A program made the translations under genes and the position numbers. From Kroppenstedtia sanguinis (GTDB lineage: Bacteria; Bacillota; Bacilli; Thermoactinomycetales; DSM-45169), in assembly GCF_050433445.1 (NCBI RefSeq), contig NZ_JBNPXF010000014.1:22870-86869 (forward strand): a DNA stretch of 64,000 bases, written 5' to 3'. A model generated the notes under the pieces. That model was not told where the DNA came from. It was given only the letters and a program-made list of their open reading frames with translations, and searched no databases. This document shows, piece after piece, positions 16,789-25,462 of this stretch (its first letter is position 1; every line of letters begins with the position of its first letter).

Positions 16789-16967
16789 CATATACACCTA
16801 ATTGCTGGGAATGGGAGACAAGATCGCGGAGTGGGCTACATCCCCATCATCTGATCTTTTTAAAACAATAGAAAGCCCCGGCCGGTCAATGGGGACTTCA
16901 TGGTTTCTCCTTTTCTGAAAACATGGTATATTAGCCTCACCATCCTACGGAGAAGGGAGAAAACGCT

Positions 16968-17393
16968 GTGAATATCCACTTTTCCACCCCTCATCAATAC
17001 GTCTTTATCCACGAACATATCAAACATCTCCTCCTCCTCTGGTCCAAGGAGGCCAAAAAACAGCTATTCATCGCCGAAGAAGATGGAGACACCCTCACCC
17101 TCACCCACCCCGGCGAAACCTACGAGGAGACCCTCTGGAATCATCTGGAGCCCTTCTTCTTCCGCCAACTGGAAACCGACGAGGGAACCTTTCCCGTCGT
17201 CCTCGGCGCCACCTTCCACGCCCAGGGCCATCTGATCGGCATGTACTACCGCCGCCCTCCCGGCAACCCCACCCCCTTCTTCTTCCGCCTCGCCGACGAA
17301 CAGCTGCACGACCTCCCGGATGAAGAATACGAAGAAGTAGCCAAAATCTTTTTACAGGAGTTTCCCGAATATATCAGCGACATCGGGCCTTGA
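16968..17393 (+). CDS. Hypothetical protein at left edge of CRISPR island
   Basis: Not recognised. The 141-residue product (GTG start at 16968 after AGAAGGGAG) has no signal or membrane segment and is acidic. Its C-terminal stretch (FRLADEQLHDLPDEEYEEVA, then IFLQEFPEYI) is recognisable in a decayed copy at 33495-33608, so the family has two members around the CRISPR island. It is followed by a good terminator and then array 1. A link to defence is not shown. Confidence 0.7.
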   Translation: MNIHFSTPHQYVFIHEHIKHLLLLWSKEAKKQLFIAEEDGDTLTLTHPGETYEETLWNHLEPFFFRQLETDEGTFPVVLGATFHAQGHLIGMYYRRPPGNPTPFFFRLADEQLHDLPDEEYEEVAKIFLQEFPEYISDIGP

Positions 17394-17492
17394 GTAACAG
17401 CCCTCCGGGAATGGACAAGGAAGAATTATTATGGAAAGAATCTGTTTAATGAATCATCCGAGGAACGTCCCCAAGGCAAGGAACCGCTAAGT

Positions 17493-17539
17493 AAACCACC
17501 CTCCATCCGAGGAAAAATCGGGTGAAGGGTGGTTTTTTT
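17493..17539 (+). terminator. Intrinsic terminator before array 1
   Basis: Hairpin AAACCACCCT/AGGGTGGTTT ending in seven T on the plus strand, 100 bp after the hypothetical gene. The stretch 17540-17648 holds nothing else I can name. Confidence 0.85.
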
Positions 17540-17648
17540 GAATGATGAAGTTTTTCGCTGATTCCGTCGAAGATCCGCAACCGGAGTCTCAATTTTTTTG
17601 GTTGGATCTAAACGACCAAGGAAGGAGCGGGTTTAAAGCAATTAATGA

Positions 17649-18019
17649 GTTTCAATTCCTTATAGGTACGCTATAAACGTCTTGGCGAAGGGGGAGGAAG
17701 GTGTCCAACTGGCGGGTTTCAATTCCTTATAGGTACATTCTAAACTTGGAGCCATCCACCGCGGTCACATAGGCCACATGGCCAGTTTCAATTCCTTATA
17801 GGTACATTCTAAACGCCTGGCTTTGGCCACCTGGGGAGTTTTCAATCAGAGTTTCAATTCCTTATAGGTACATTCTAAACCAGGCTATCTGGGCTTTTTG
17901 AACCTGTTCTTCCGTTCGATGTTTCAATTCCTTATAGGTACATTCTAAACGATGGCGGCACAGATCCGGGAGACGGGGGAGACACCAACGTTTCAATTCC
18001 TTATAGGTACATTCTAAAC
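17649..18019 (-). CRISPR. CRISPR array 1: 6 repeats, 5 spacers
   Basis: 30-bp repeats start GTTTCAATTCCTTATAGG and end TACATTCTAAAC on the plus strand; spacers are 36-40 bp. The leader-distal repeat (17649-17678) is a variant ending CGCTATAAAC. Read on the minus strand each repeat ends ATTGAAAC, the 8-nt crRNA handle typical of Cas6 in type I-B, so transcription runs right to left from the leader at 18020-18200. Confidence 0.97.
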
Positions 18020-18291
18020 CCATTTTAACCCCATGCCTATCGCCTTTTCAAGATCTAAATCAAACTTCGATTTCCGATAGATTTTCGCTGGCAATCGCCG
18101 AATTCCTTGATAGACTCACCTGAATCACTACATAACAAATGTCGTCGGTCCCCAGGTTTTTTTGCACGACTGGAGATCGACGACATTTTAATTTGGATAA
18201 TTTCGGCATATCCCTCGATATTCAATCGGCTCCGCAACAGAAGAAGGCAGGGTGGCAATCGAGTAACTAAGGAACAAGACCCTGTATCCTC
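18020..18291 (-). promoter_or_regulatory. Leader of array 1 and trailer side of array 2
   Basis: Minus-strand promoter TTGAAA (18046-18051), 18 bp, TAAAAT (18022-18027), placing the start inside the first repeat. An inverted repeat (18137-18188, arms TGTCGTCG/CGACGACA) starts 118 bp from the last repeat. The rest (18189-18291) is nearly identical to 19095-19198 and forms the trailer of array 2. Small open frames here are chance. Confidence 0.75.
18137..18188 (-). repeat. Leader inverted repeat, copy 1
   Basis: Arms AAATGTCGTCGGTCCCCAG and CTGGAGATCGACGACATTT flank a T-rich loop. On the minus strand the loop reads as GCAAAAA, the conserved feature in all seven copies. Confidence 0.85.
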
Positions 18292-18925
18292 AGTTTCAAT
18301 TCCTCATAGGTACGTTACAAACTCCACTTTCGGTACGGTAGTATCCGGCGTGCCGCCCAGTTTCAATTCCTCATAGGTACGTTACAAACCCACCCGGTTC
18401 TTTTTATGCTGCCATTTTTCTCGATGGTTTCAATTCCTCATAGGTACGTTACAAACATTAGCTGACGGCTGCCGATCCTTCCGAAAAAATCCCAGTTTCA
18501 ATTCCTCATAGGTACGTTACAAACTTTTCGGGTTCTTCCTTCTCAAGTGGCCCGAGTGGAGTTTCAATTCCTCATAGGTACGTTACAAACCATGTGGTTT
18601 ATCTCCTTTCGGTTCCTGTTGGGAGGTTTCAATTCCTCATAGGTACGTTACAAACTCCCCGGCAGTACATCCCAATTTCCTTGATAAAGTTGGTTTCAAT
18701 TCCTCATAGGTACGTTACAAACTCAACTCCCTTCTTGGACAAATTGTCCTTTCAAAAACCATGAGTTTCAATTCCTCATAGGTACGTTACAAACAACGGT
18801 TTGCAAACATAATGCAAACAAAATCCTGAGTTTCAATTCCTCATAGGTACGTTACAAACCTGCCATCCATTCCCCCTCCCTTCGCGTCCTCATTCGTTTC
18901 AATTCCTCATAGGTACGTTACAAAC
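18292..18925 (-). CRISPR. CRISPR array 2: 10 repeats, 9 spacers
   Basis: Ten identical 30-bp repeats starting GTTTCAATTCCTCATAGG and ending TACGTTACAAAC (plus strand), spacers 35-42 bp. Minus-strand handle ATTGAAAC as in array 1. Leader on the right. Confidence 0.97.
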
Positions 18926-19198
18926 CCATTTTAACCCCATTCCTATCGCCTTTTCAAGATCCAAATCAAACTTCGATTTCCGATGGATTTTCGCTGGCAA
19001 ACGTCGAAATCCTTGATAGACTCACCTGAATCACTATATAACAAATGTCGTCGATCCCCAGGGGTTTTTGCACGACTGGAGATCGACGACATTTTAATTT
19101 GGGTAATTTCGGCATATCCCTCGATATTCAATCGGCTCCGCAACAGAAGAAGGCAGGGTGGCAATCGAGTAACTAAGGAACAAGACCCTGTATCCTCA
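18926..19198 (-). promoter_or_regulatory. Leader of array 2 and trailer side of array 3
   Basis: Almost base-for-base copy of 18020-18291. Promoter TTGAAA (18952-18957) and TAAAAT (18928-18933), spacer 18 bp. Inverted repeat at 19043-19094, again 118 bp from the last repeat. Confidence 0.75.
19043..19094 (-). repeat. Leader inverted repeat, copy 2
   Basis: Arms AAATGTCGTCGATCCCCAG and CTGGAGATCGACGACATTT; the single non-complementary pair becomes G-U if read as minus-strand RNA. Confidence 0.85.
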
Positions 19199-19825
19199 GT
19201 TTCAATTCCTCATTGGTACGTTATAAACACGGTTCAACGAAAACAAAGGACGATTCACGGAAGGGTTTCAATTCCTCATAGGTACGTTATAAACGAGTCG
19301 GCGCGATTTGCTGCATAGTGCTAGTTCCATAGTTTCAATTCCTCATAGGTACGTTATAAACATTTTCGGCGATCTGGCAAGAGTCAGACACGATGAGTTT
19401 CAATTCCTCATAGGTACGTTATAAACGTTACCGAGAGGAACAGAGGAAGCGGGAAGAGAAGAAAGTTTCAATTCCTCATAGGTACGTTATAAACGAAAGA
19501 CGAAAAGGACCAAAAAGATCAAGATCAATATTCGTTTCAATTCCTCATAGGTACGTTATAAACTCGCTTCGGCCACCACATCAGGCTGAACAGGAATCTC
19601 GGTTTCAATTCCTCATAGGTACGTTATAAACCTTAGATGTTTCCGTTTCAGAGTCACCAAGCCAGGTTTCAATTCCTCATAGGTAGGATCTAAACATGGT
19701 TAGTTCAAGTAACAGTAAACCGCAAGACAGGTTTCAATTCCTCATAGGTAGGATCTAAACTGAGTTACGATCCTACAAGAGCGAGCAAATAGACTGTTTC
19801 AATTCCTCATAGGTAGGATCTAAAC
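19199..19825 (-). CRISPR. CRISPR array 3: 10 repeats, 9 spacers, two repeat types
   Basis: Repeats 1-7 (leader-distal) end TACGTTATAAAC; repeats 8-10 (19666, 19731 and 19796, next to the leader) end TAGGATCTAAAC. The first repeat has an extra change (CATTGG). Spacers 34-39 bp. The changeover inside one array indicates that the repeat copied during acquisition changed. Confidence 0.97.
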
Positions 19826-20151
19826 CCATTTTAACCCCATGCCTATCGCCCATCCAAATAAACTTCGATTTCCGATGGATTTTCGCTGGCAAACGCCGAA
19901 GTCCTTGATAGATTCATCTGAATCACTCATAACAAATGTCGTCAATCCCCCAGGGGTTTTTGCACGACTGGAGATCGGCGACATGTTAATTTAGGTAATT
20001 TCGGAAAATTACTTGCCATTCAATCAAATCGATAGATTAACAGATGAAAAGCTCGATATAAAGGGACGTCTTTGCAACTCATGAGATCGAATCAAGAGTA
20101 GAGGGACCTTCGATTCCCTTCATAAGCAACCAAAAGACCTGGATTAAATCC
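19826..20151 (-). promoter_or_regulatory. Leader of array 3
   Basis: TAAAAT (19828-19833) is kept, but about 9 bp including the TTGAAA box are deleted relative to the other leaders, leaving TTGGAT at the right spacing. The inverted repeat is correspondingly closer, at about 109 bp (19934-19986). The far part shares a box (TATAAAGGGACG, then AACTCATG) with the leader of array 4. Confidence 0.65.
19934..19986 (-). repeat. Leader inverted repeat, copy 3
   Basis: Arms ATGTCGTCAATCCCC and GGAGATCGGCGACAT, slightly more diverged, with an extra C in the left arm. Loop conserved. Confidence 0.75.
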
Positions 20152-20182
20152 GTTTCAATTTCTCATAGGTGGGTTCTAAGAC
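20152..20182 (-). repeat. Relic CRISPR repeat near cas2
   Basis: Degenerate 31-bp repeat starting GTTTCAATTTCTCATAGG and ending TTCTAAGAC. It has no partner, so it is a decayed array of which the repeat and the leader inverted repeat (20283-20334) remain. Confidence 0.8.
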
Positions 20183-20282
20183 ATGGTTATTGAGTTTCAA
20201 GATTGATCCTGACATGTGTTCTTGTTGGGATTATAAGTTTTGTCTGATCAATCGTGGCTGTAACGGAGAGTTTGGGATTCAA

Positions 20283-20334
20283 AAAAGTCGTCGACCCATA
20301 GGGGCTTTTACAACACCGGGAATCGACGACTTTT
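20283..20334 (-). repeat. Inverted repeat copy 4, downstream of cas2
   Basis: Arms AAAAGTCGTCGA and TCGACGACTTTT pair perfectly; the outer pairs differ from the leader copies on both sides (AAAA/TTTT against AAAT/ATTT), a compensatory change. It lies 57 bp past the cas2 stop. Confidence 0.8.
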
Positions 20335-20391
20335 GATAAGGATAATTCATTACAATATTTAGGTGCCATTTCTGACTCATCACATGCATAA

Positions 20392-20640
20392 TTATAATAT
20401 GACTTCCTCGCCCCCTTTTTGTATGCCGATAATCTCTCTTTTCGAATACTTCGTCGTACGGAAGGTGTAAAAGATCACCGAATCCACTTCGGGTTTAATT
20501 ATGGTGTTCAGTTCAGCTTTTAACTTTTCATAGTTGACACGTGAGATGTTTCCTTCTAATACCGAATTTTGCACCCAATTTAAATACTTGCGTGACGTTT
20601 TCAATACCTTGGCTACCCGTTTCTGTCCGATATCATACAC
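20392..20640 (-). CDS. cas2: Cas2 (N-terminus lacks a normal start)
   Basis: Adaptation protein that bridges two Cas1 dimers during spacer integration. Seen: YDIGQKRVAKVLKTSRKYLNWVQNSVLEG, typical of the Cas2 ferredoxin fold, 82 residues. In this frame the codons just upstream would encode Cys-Phe-Val-Ile-Leu before Val-Tyr-Asp, exactly the expected first beta strand, but there is no ATG, GTG or TTG in frame before them. The only usable start is the GTG at 20640, which removes most of the first strand. One T less in a run of three upstream would restore TTG-Phe-Val-Ile-Leu. Either a frameshift, a rare start or a sequence error. Confidence 0.85.
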   Translation of the reverse strand: MYDIGQKRVAKVLKTSRKYLNWVQNSVLEGNISRVNYEKLKAELNTIIKPEVDSVIFYTFRTTKYSKREIIGIQKGGEEVIL

Positions 20641-20673
20641 AAGAATAACGAAACAATTGAATCATCCTCTCTG

Positions 20674-21666
20674 TTACCACTTAGCCTTATATGGTACATA
20701 ATTTTTTTCTTCTATGAGATGTTTCTGCAGTTTGTAGAGCTCCAGACGAATTAAACGGCGATTGGAAACACTCCGTCCCAAATCCCGGTGCTTGAAGGTT
20801 GTCTTTAATCGCTTGTCCCATTCAGTAATAAATACCTTCTTCCCACGATCAGTCAAAAATGTCCCTCCTGCACGCCGATCAAAATCTTTCATAGTTATCA
20901 TCTTTTTTGCTACAAGACTAAAAATTAGTCTATCGACAAGTACTGGCTTGAATACTTCAGCCACATCTAAATTTAATGTGAACCGCCGAAAATTGGTTGC
21001 ATGTAAAAAACCAATACGGGGATCCAGATGCGTTTTATATATTTCGCTCAAGACAGCAGTATAGAGCATGGTGTTGCCAAAACTCACAAGAGCATTCATT
21101 TCATTTTTGGGCGGCTGTTTTGACCTGTTTTCAAAAGTGAAATTTTCATTTTCTAAAATATGATCAAATGATTGATAGTAATAGCCCCTTATATTCCCTT
21201 CCAATGCCATTAACTCTTCAACTGTTGTACTCGTACTTATCATTTCTTGTAAAGGGGTGATGCTTTCTATGATTGAAGCGACGTTTTTCCCACGATTTTG
21301 GTAATACTTCATCACTTGCAAAATGTTATGGACCGCGCCGTTAATAAAGGATTTCGCCAATTCCATCCTTTTTGCTTCATCCTGATAACTCATTGCCTGC
21401 TTTAAAATCATATAACCCGAATTGAGGTGCTCCCTGGGATAAAAGGAACCTGCATAATAACCGTAATGGTTAAAAATATGCAAGATGATCTCTTTCTGCG
21501 AAAGAAATTCAAGTAATCGTTTATTGAAATCAACTTCACCAAAAATCAGGATTTCCTGGGTATCCTCAACAGGAATATACTTGTTTCCCTCTTCCGTTTC
21601 CAACCGCAGGGTTTGATCTTTTCGTCTGAGATTTCCATTTTGGAAAATATAAAGCGTTTTTTTCAC
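20674..21666 (-). CDS. cas1: Cas1 integrase (type I-B)
   Basis: Metal-dependent integrase that inserts new spacers next to the leader. The 330-residue protein has the expected N-terminal beta domain and catalytic region: the glutamate in LEGNIRGYYYQSF (near residue 155), the histidine in GFLHATNFRRF (near 221) and the acidic site in NLDVAEVFKPVLVDR. Length and style match Cas1b of subtype I-B. Sits between cas4 and cas2 in one operon. Confidence 0.97.
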   Translation of the reverse strand: MKKTLYIFQNGNLRRKDQTLRLETEEGNKYIPVEDTQEILIFGEVDFNKRLLEFLSQKEIILHIFNHYGYYAGSFYPREHLNSGYMILKQAMSYQDEAKRMELAKSFINGAVHNILQVMKYYQNRGKNVASIIESITPLQEMISTSTTVEELMALEGNIRGYYYQSFDHILENENFTFENRSKQPPKNEMNALVSFGNTMLYTAVLSEIYKTHLDPRIGFLHATNFRRFTLNLDVAEVFKPVLVDRLIFSLVAKKMITMKDFDRRAGGTFLTDRGKKVFITEWDKRLKTTFKHRDLGRSVSNRRLIRLELYKLQKHLIEEKNYVPYKAKW

Positions 21667-21682
21667 TTAGTCACCTCTTGTT

Positions 21683-22174
21683 TTATACCCAGCAGGATTC
21701 GTAATAGGCGCACTTCCCGCAGTATTTACATTTGACAGGCGGGGGAGGTACTGGTTGCTTAGTGATCCTTTGAATGTGGTCGATAATTCGCTCTAATTCC
21801 TTCTCCCTATCTCCTGTCAAGCGAACAGTCTCTTTCCTTTTTTCTTTGGGAAATCTCAATTCTCCCCTTGCATTGACTCCTTTTTGTTTGAACTTGTACA
21901 AATAAAATAACAGTTGCATACGGGAACTCTGTTCAAATCGGGAAGATTTCTTCACTTCACTGATTACAAATTCTTCACCATCATGATGGATCAGGTCGAC
22001 CCGAATGTTATCAATTGCAACTTCTTTTTTCTCCCTGGAATAAGACGTTTCCTGAACAAATCGTCCCATATCCAAATCCTCGTGATCCTGGTCTGCAATA
22101 ATTTGGCGGGCCATCAACCATACTTCCCGGTGACAGATAAAATAGTACCAGACCAGCGTTCCTGTTACTTGCAC
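21683..22174 (-). CDS. cas4: Cas4 nuclease
   Basis: RecB-like Fe-S nuclease that trims and orients prespacers by PAM. The 163-residue protein has an N-terminal cysteine (FICHREVWL), the nuclease motif with EVKKSS, the QLLFYLYKF helix, and the C-terminal cysteine cluster CKYCGKCAYYESC that completes the 4Fe-4S site. The nuclease Asp lies in NIRVDLIHHDGEEFVISEVKK. Start is GTG at 22174. All catalytic residues expected of an active Cas4 appear present. Confidence 0.95.
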   Translation of the reverse strand: MQVTGTLVWYYFICHREVWLMARQIIADQDHEDLDMGRFVQETSYSREKKEVAIDNIRVDLIHHDGEEFVISEVKKSSRFEQSSRMQLLFYLYKFKQKGVNARGELRFPKEKRKETVRLTGDREKELERIIDHIQRITKQPVPPPPVKCKYCGKCAYYESCWV

Positions 22175-22210
22175 AACACCACCACTCTTCCAAATGGTTA
22201 CTACGCCTTC

Positions 22211-24661
22211 TTATAGCATCCACACATCTGCATCTTCCGGATTACGGATAAATCCAGTGTCGTTTACCTTGTAATATTGACTGAGCAGTTCCTTCCGGAG
22301 TAAAAATACACCACCGTATACTTCCAAATTTTTAACGCGTTTCAATGGTGCAGAGATCACATAGGATTGAAATACACGTCGTAGTTTGAGATAGGCTTCT
22401 TTCCGTAACAACATCTCCGGCTGGGCCACAACTTCTGTCATGTAACGTTCCCACACTTTTTCAGCCTTTTCATCCATTTGTACGAACAATGAGGCCATGT
22501 CCAACCGTTGTTCAATGAGCCTAAAGCGGGAAACAGATTCACTATTGTTTGGATTGTCCTGATCGTGGAAACGCAAGGATCGTACACCGTTCCAAATGTG
22601 ACGTGAAATCGTTTGATTGGTTTTTTTCATTTTTTGCTTAAAATAAGACTCGATCCAGGGGTGAAAGTCACGTTCATGAATTACATCCTGGGTTATTCCT
22701 TCGATCGCAAGTTTGCGATGGATGGCACCATAGACGAGAGTGCAGTCGCTTTTGGTCTCATTGCGCATCATCGGGAGCACAAACATTGTCCCTTGCGCAC
22801 GTTGTCCATTCCGATTACCCCGTCCTGCCGCTTGCACTATACTATCGATCGGTGCAAGATCGCGGACGACGACATCAAAATCAAGATCAACTCCAGCTTC
22901 GACGACTTGTGTTGAGACGAGAACAATCGGTTCCCTGTTTTTTAAGTCATCCCCAATGGCTCGTAATCGCTTCATTCGCTCGTGTGGTGTAATATTTGTC
23001 GATAAATAATATATTTTTTGGCCACATATGTGTTTGGCTACTCGTTGATATATATTTATCGAGCTTTGCACCGTATTCAAAATGAGTAAATGCGACTTTT
23101 CTTCATCATACCGCTCTATAAAACGATCAATCCATTCATCCTCGGACCAACCACCCCCATCCTCGGGAAGAATGGGAACGATCTTCATCCGATTAAGGGA
23201 CTGAAAATATCTTTCCACCTTGTTTGACGGTAACCACTCCTGCGCTTCCCCTTTTTCGAAGATAAAAGGTTTTGTCGCTGTTAACAGCAAAATATAGCAC
23301 CCCAACTGCTGCGATAAGTGTTTCAACATATTATTGAGAAGTGGCCAATATTCAGCGGGAACATTCTGCACTTCGTCCAAGATGATAATACTTCCACACA
23401 GTTGGTGAATTTTCTTCAAATAGCGGTTTTTAAACCCGATCACACTGTGCAACAGCTGATAAAAAGTGGTGATGACAACTTCTGACTCCCAGCTCTCCAT
23501 CAAAAGCAGTGAATCGGAAATCGGTTTATCTGCGTTGTTTTCCCTGTACGCAACTTCTGCCAGGTGATGATGTTTCAATAAGTAACGCTCTTCCGAACCA
23601 TCGAAATCCGGAATATAACACAGGACCTCTCGTAGCTTATCGTAATTTTGCTCGATGATACTCGTGAAAGGCAAAGCGTAAATAATTCTCGCTTCATACC
23701 CCAGCTCCTTCTTAATCTCCTCACGCATCCCGAGAGCCACCGCAAAAGAAATCAATGTTTTACCTGTTCCAGTCGGAGAAGTTATCGTATAAAGACGTCT
23801 CTTCACATTAAATTGAGCAAGTTGGTCTATGGCTGTTTGCGAAAAATCGACACGCAAATGGTCAAGAGTGGTTTCCGGTTTTTTCTTAAAATGATCCGCC
23901 GCGTATCGATTTACCAAATCTGCAGGCAGGTGTCTTCTTTCCATAAAGGATAGGTTTGCGGCACTATGTTTGTCCCCGTCGATCAGTAAAGAAAAAAGCA
24001 GTTGTAAATAGAAAAACAGTTTGACTCTTAAGCTATTGTTCTCTGCTGACAGCTGTTCTTTCAATTGAACCAACATCCCGTATATTTCAAGAAGATGGTC
24101 ACTGAAATCTTGGATACTGACAGCTACTCCAAGCATCGAGGCGTAATCACTCTCAATAATTTCCTGATAGGGGATTAAGCTATCAATCTGTTTTTTTAGT
24201 TGTTCGATTTTATCCCTGTGGCGGCTTACATGCCCCAAAAATCGAGCCAGTTCTACATTGGTATCCTCTTCTTTGGGAATATCGTGCTCCAGAGATCCAA
24301 GATCACCATGATGATGAAGAACAACGAGAAAACCTAGGAGTGGGGCATAACACCCCCACCCCTCCCTCAAACTATTTTTTTTCAATAACCATGCGGTCCA
24401 CACCGCCGAAATGTAGGAATGGTGGTGCAAATTCCCCTCTTTTTCACCGGTCAATAAATAGGTTTGAAAATAGGGTGTATATTTGCCGAAATCATGTCCA
24501 TAGGCGTTGATACGGTGAATCTGTTTGAGCAACTTCTCATCCTGGCTGTCCGGCAATGGGGACAAATAATCTGCGGAGTCTGCAACCTCCTGCAAATGTT
24601 GAACAAGTGGCTTCTTCCATTTTACTTCACCCTGTTTGTTTTTTTTGATATGGGAGTACAT
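22211..24661 (-). CDS. cas3: Cas3 helicase-nuclease (type I-B)
   Basis: Recruited by Cascade to unwind and shred target DNA. The 816-residue protein has an N-terminal HD nuclease (YGHDFGKYTPYFQ, HHHSYISAVWTAWLL, LHHHGDL) and a superfamily 2 helicase with Walker A SPTGTGKTLISFA (near residue 292), the DEVQ box in IIILDEVQNVPAEYW (near 427) and motif VI QAAGRGNRNGQR (near 612). Both activities look intact. It follows cas5 by 15 bp. Confidence 0.97.
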   Translation of the reverse strand: MYSHIKKNKQGEVKWKKPLVQHLQEVADSADYLSPLPDSQDEKLLKQIHRINAYGHDFGKYTPYFQTYLLTGEKEGNLHHHSYISAVWTAWLLKKNSLREGWGCYAPLLGFLVVLHHHGDLGSLEHDIPKEEDTNVELARFLGHVSRHRDKIEQLKKQIDSLIPYQEIIESDYASMLGVAVSIQDFSDHLLEIYGMLVQLKEQLSAENNSLRVKLFFYLQLLFSLLIDGDKHSAANLSFMERRHLPADLVNRYAADHFKKKPETTLDHLRVDFSQTAIDQLAQFNVKRRLYTITSPTGTGKTLISFAVALGMREEIKKELGYEARIIYALPFTSIIEQNYDKLREVLCYIPDFDGSEERYLLKHHHLAEVAYRENNADKPISDSLLLMESWESEVVITTFYQLLHSVIGFKNRYLKKIHQLCGSIIILDEVQNVPAEYWPLLNNMLKHLSQQLGCYILLLTATKPFIFEKGEAQEWLPSNKVERYFQSLNRMKIVPILPEDGGGWSEDEWIDRFIERYDEEKSHLLILNTVQSSINIYQRVAKHICGQKIYYLSTNITPHERMKRLRAIGDDLKNREPIVLVSTQVVEAGVDLDFDVVVRDLAPIDSIVQAAGRGNRNGQRAQGTMFVLPMMRNETKSDCTLVYGAIHRKLAIEGITQDVIHERDFHPWIESYFKQKMKKTNQTISRHIWNGVRSLRFHDQDNPNNSESVSRFRLIEQRLDMASLFVQMDEKAEKVWERYMTEVVAQPEMLLRKEAYLKLRRVFQSYVISAPLKRVKNLEVYGGVFLLRKELLSQYYKVNDTGFIRNPEDADVWML

Positions 24662-24676
24662 GATCGTTCACCTACC

Positions 24677-25450
24677 CTACATCCACATGATGTTCTTCTT
24701 TGTTCCGTCCAACTCAATACAGGTCACAGGATGGCGAAATGTACCGGAAATAGACTTGCCTTGTTGCTCAAAAATATATTGTTCAGTTTCCGTAAGCTGA
24801 CGGTTTCCCGAAAAATGCCGCGGCATACGTTCTTTCAAATATTGACGAGTCCCCCATAAGTCCAACTCCAATCCTTTCGGTTCAACGCCAGACATCGAAC
24901 ACACCGAATGTATCTCCGTCTGTGTTCCCGACGGCAGTTCGCTGATTTTTTCTCCATCAATCCAAGCTTCATACTCCAACTGAGAACTGAATTCACTTAA
25001 TCCAAAGCAAGGCGGATAATAAAAGGACCCTGTTTGTGCCCGATGTTGCCACTCGCGCATGATATTGAGATCCCGATGACGTATAAACAGGCGGTAGCAG
25101 ACCCGGCTGTACCCATGTTTTTTTGAATGACGGCTCAAAATAATTTCCAGTGGAATTTGGGTTGAACCACTCGAGCGGTTCAAATCCTTTGCAGATTTGG
25201 CAAAAATGTAATTCACCGTTTGCGAAATCTTCCTGACGGGTGCCACCAATTCCACAGCACAATAGAAATCCTCGGGATCAAAGCGGTCATAATACGTATC
25301 CCGCTCATATCCGACAATGCCGGATAACATACCCATGATGACTGTTCTTGGGGGAAAGGCATAACTAAGTGACGATGAGTTGGTATAAAATTTCCGGAAA
25401 TGAGCCATTGCTCCCCACCACTTCAATACTAGGATCGGTTGTGTTTGCAC
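24677..25450 (-). CDS. cas5: Cas5 (type I-B Cascade subunit)
   Basis: RAMP protein that caps the 5' handle of the crRNA in Cascade. The 257-residue product starts with a GTG codon after GGGGGGAGGAC and shows the Cas5 N-terminal pattern ILVLKWWGAMAHFRKFYTNSSSLSYAFPPRTVIMGMLSGIVG (read in two pieces), where the PPRTVIMGMLSGI helix is characteristic. Located between cas7 and cas3, the subtype I-B order. Confidence 0.95.
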   Translation of the reverse strand: MQTQPILVLKWWGAMAHFRKFYTNSSSLSYAFPPRTVIMGMLSGIVGYERDTYYDRFDPEDFYCAVELVAPVRKISQTVNYIFAKSAKDLNRSSGSTQIPLEIILSRHSKKHGYSRVCYRLFIRHRDLNIMREWQHRAQTGSFYYPPCFGLSEFSSQLEYEAWIDGEKISELPSGTQTEIHSVCSMSGVEPKGLELDLWGTRQYLKERMPRHFSGNRQLTETEQYIFEQQGKSISGTFRHPVTCIELDGTKKNIMWM

Positions 25451-25462
25451 CGTCCTCCCCCC

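Noticed and set aside
18055..19164. Two similar minus-strand ORFs in the leaders (18055-18258 and 18943-19164), with a third like them at 30331-30546
   Set aside because: They lie inside the duplicated leader sequence and overlap its promoter and inverted repeat; the similarity comes from leader duplication, and they have no ribosome sites.
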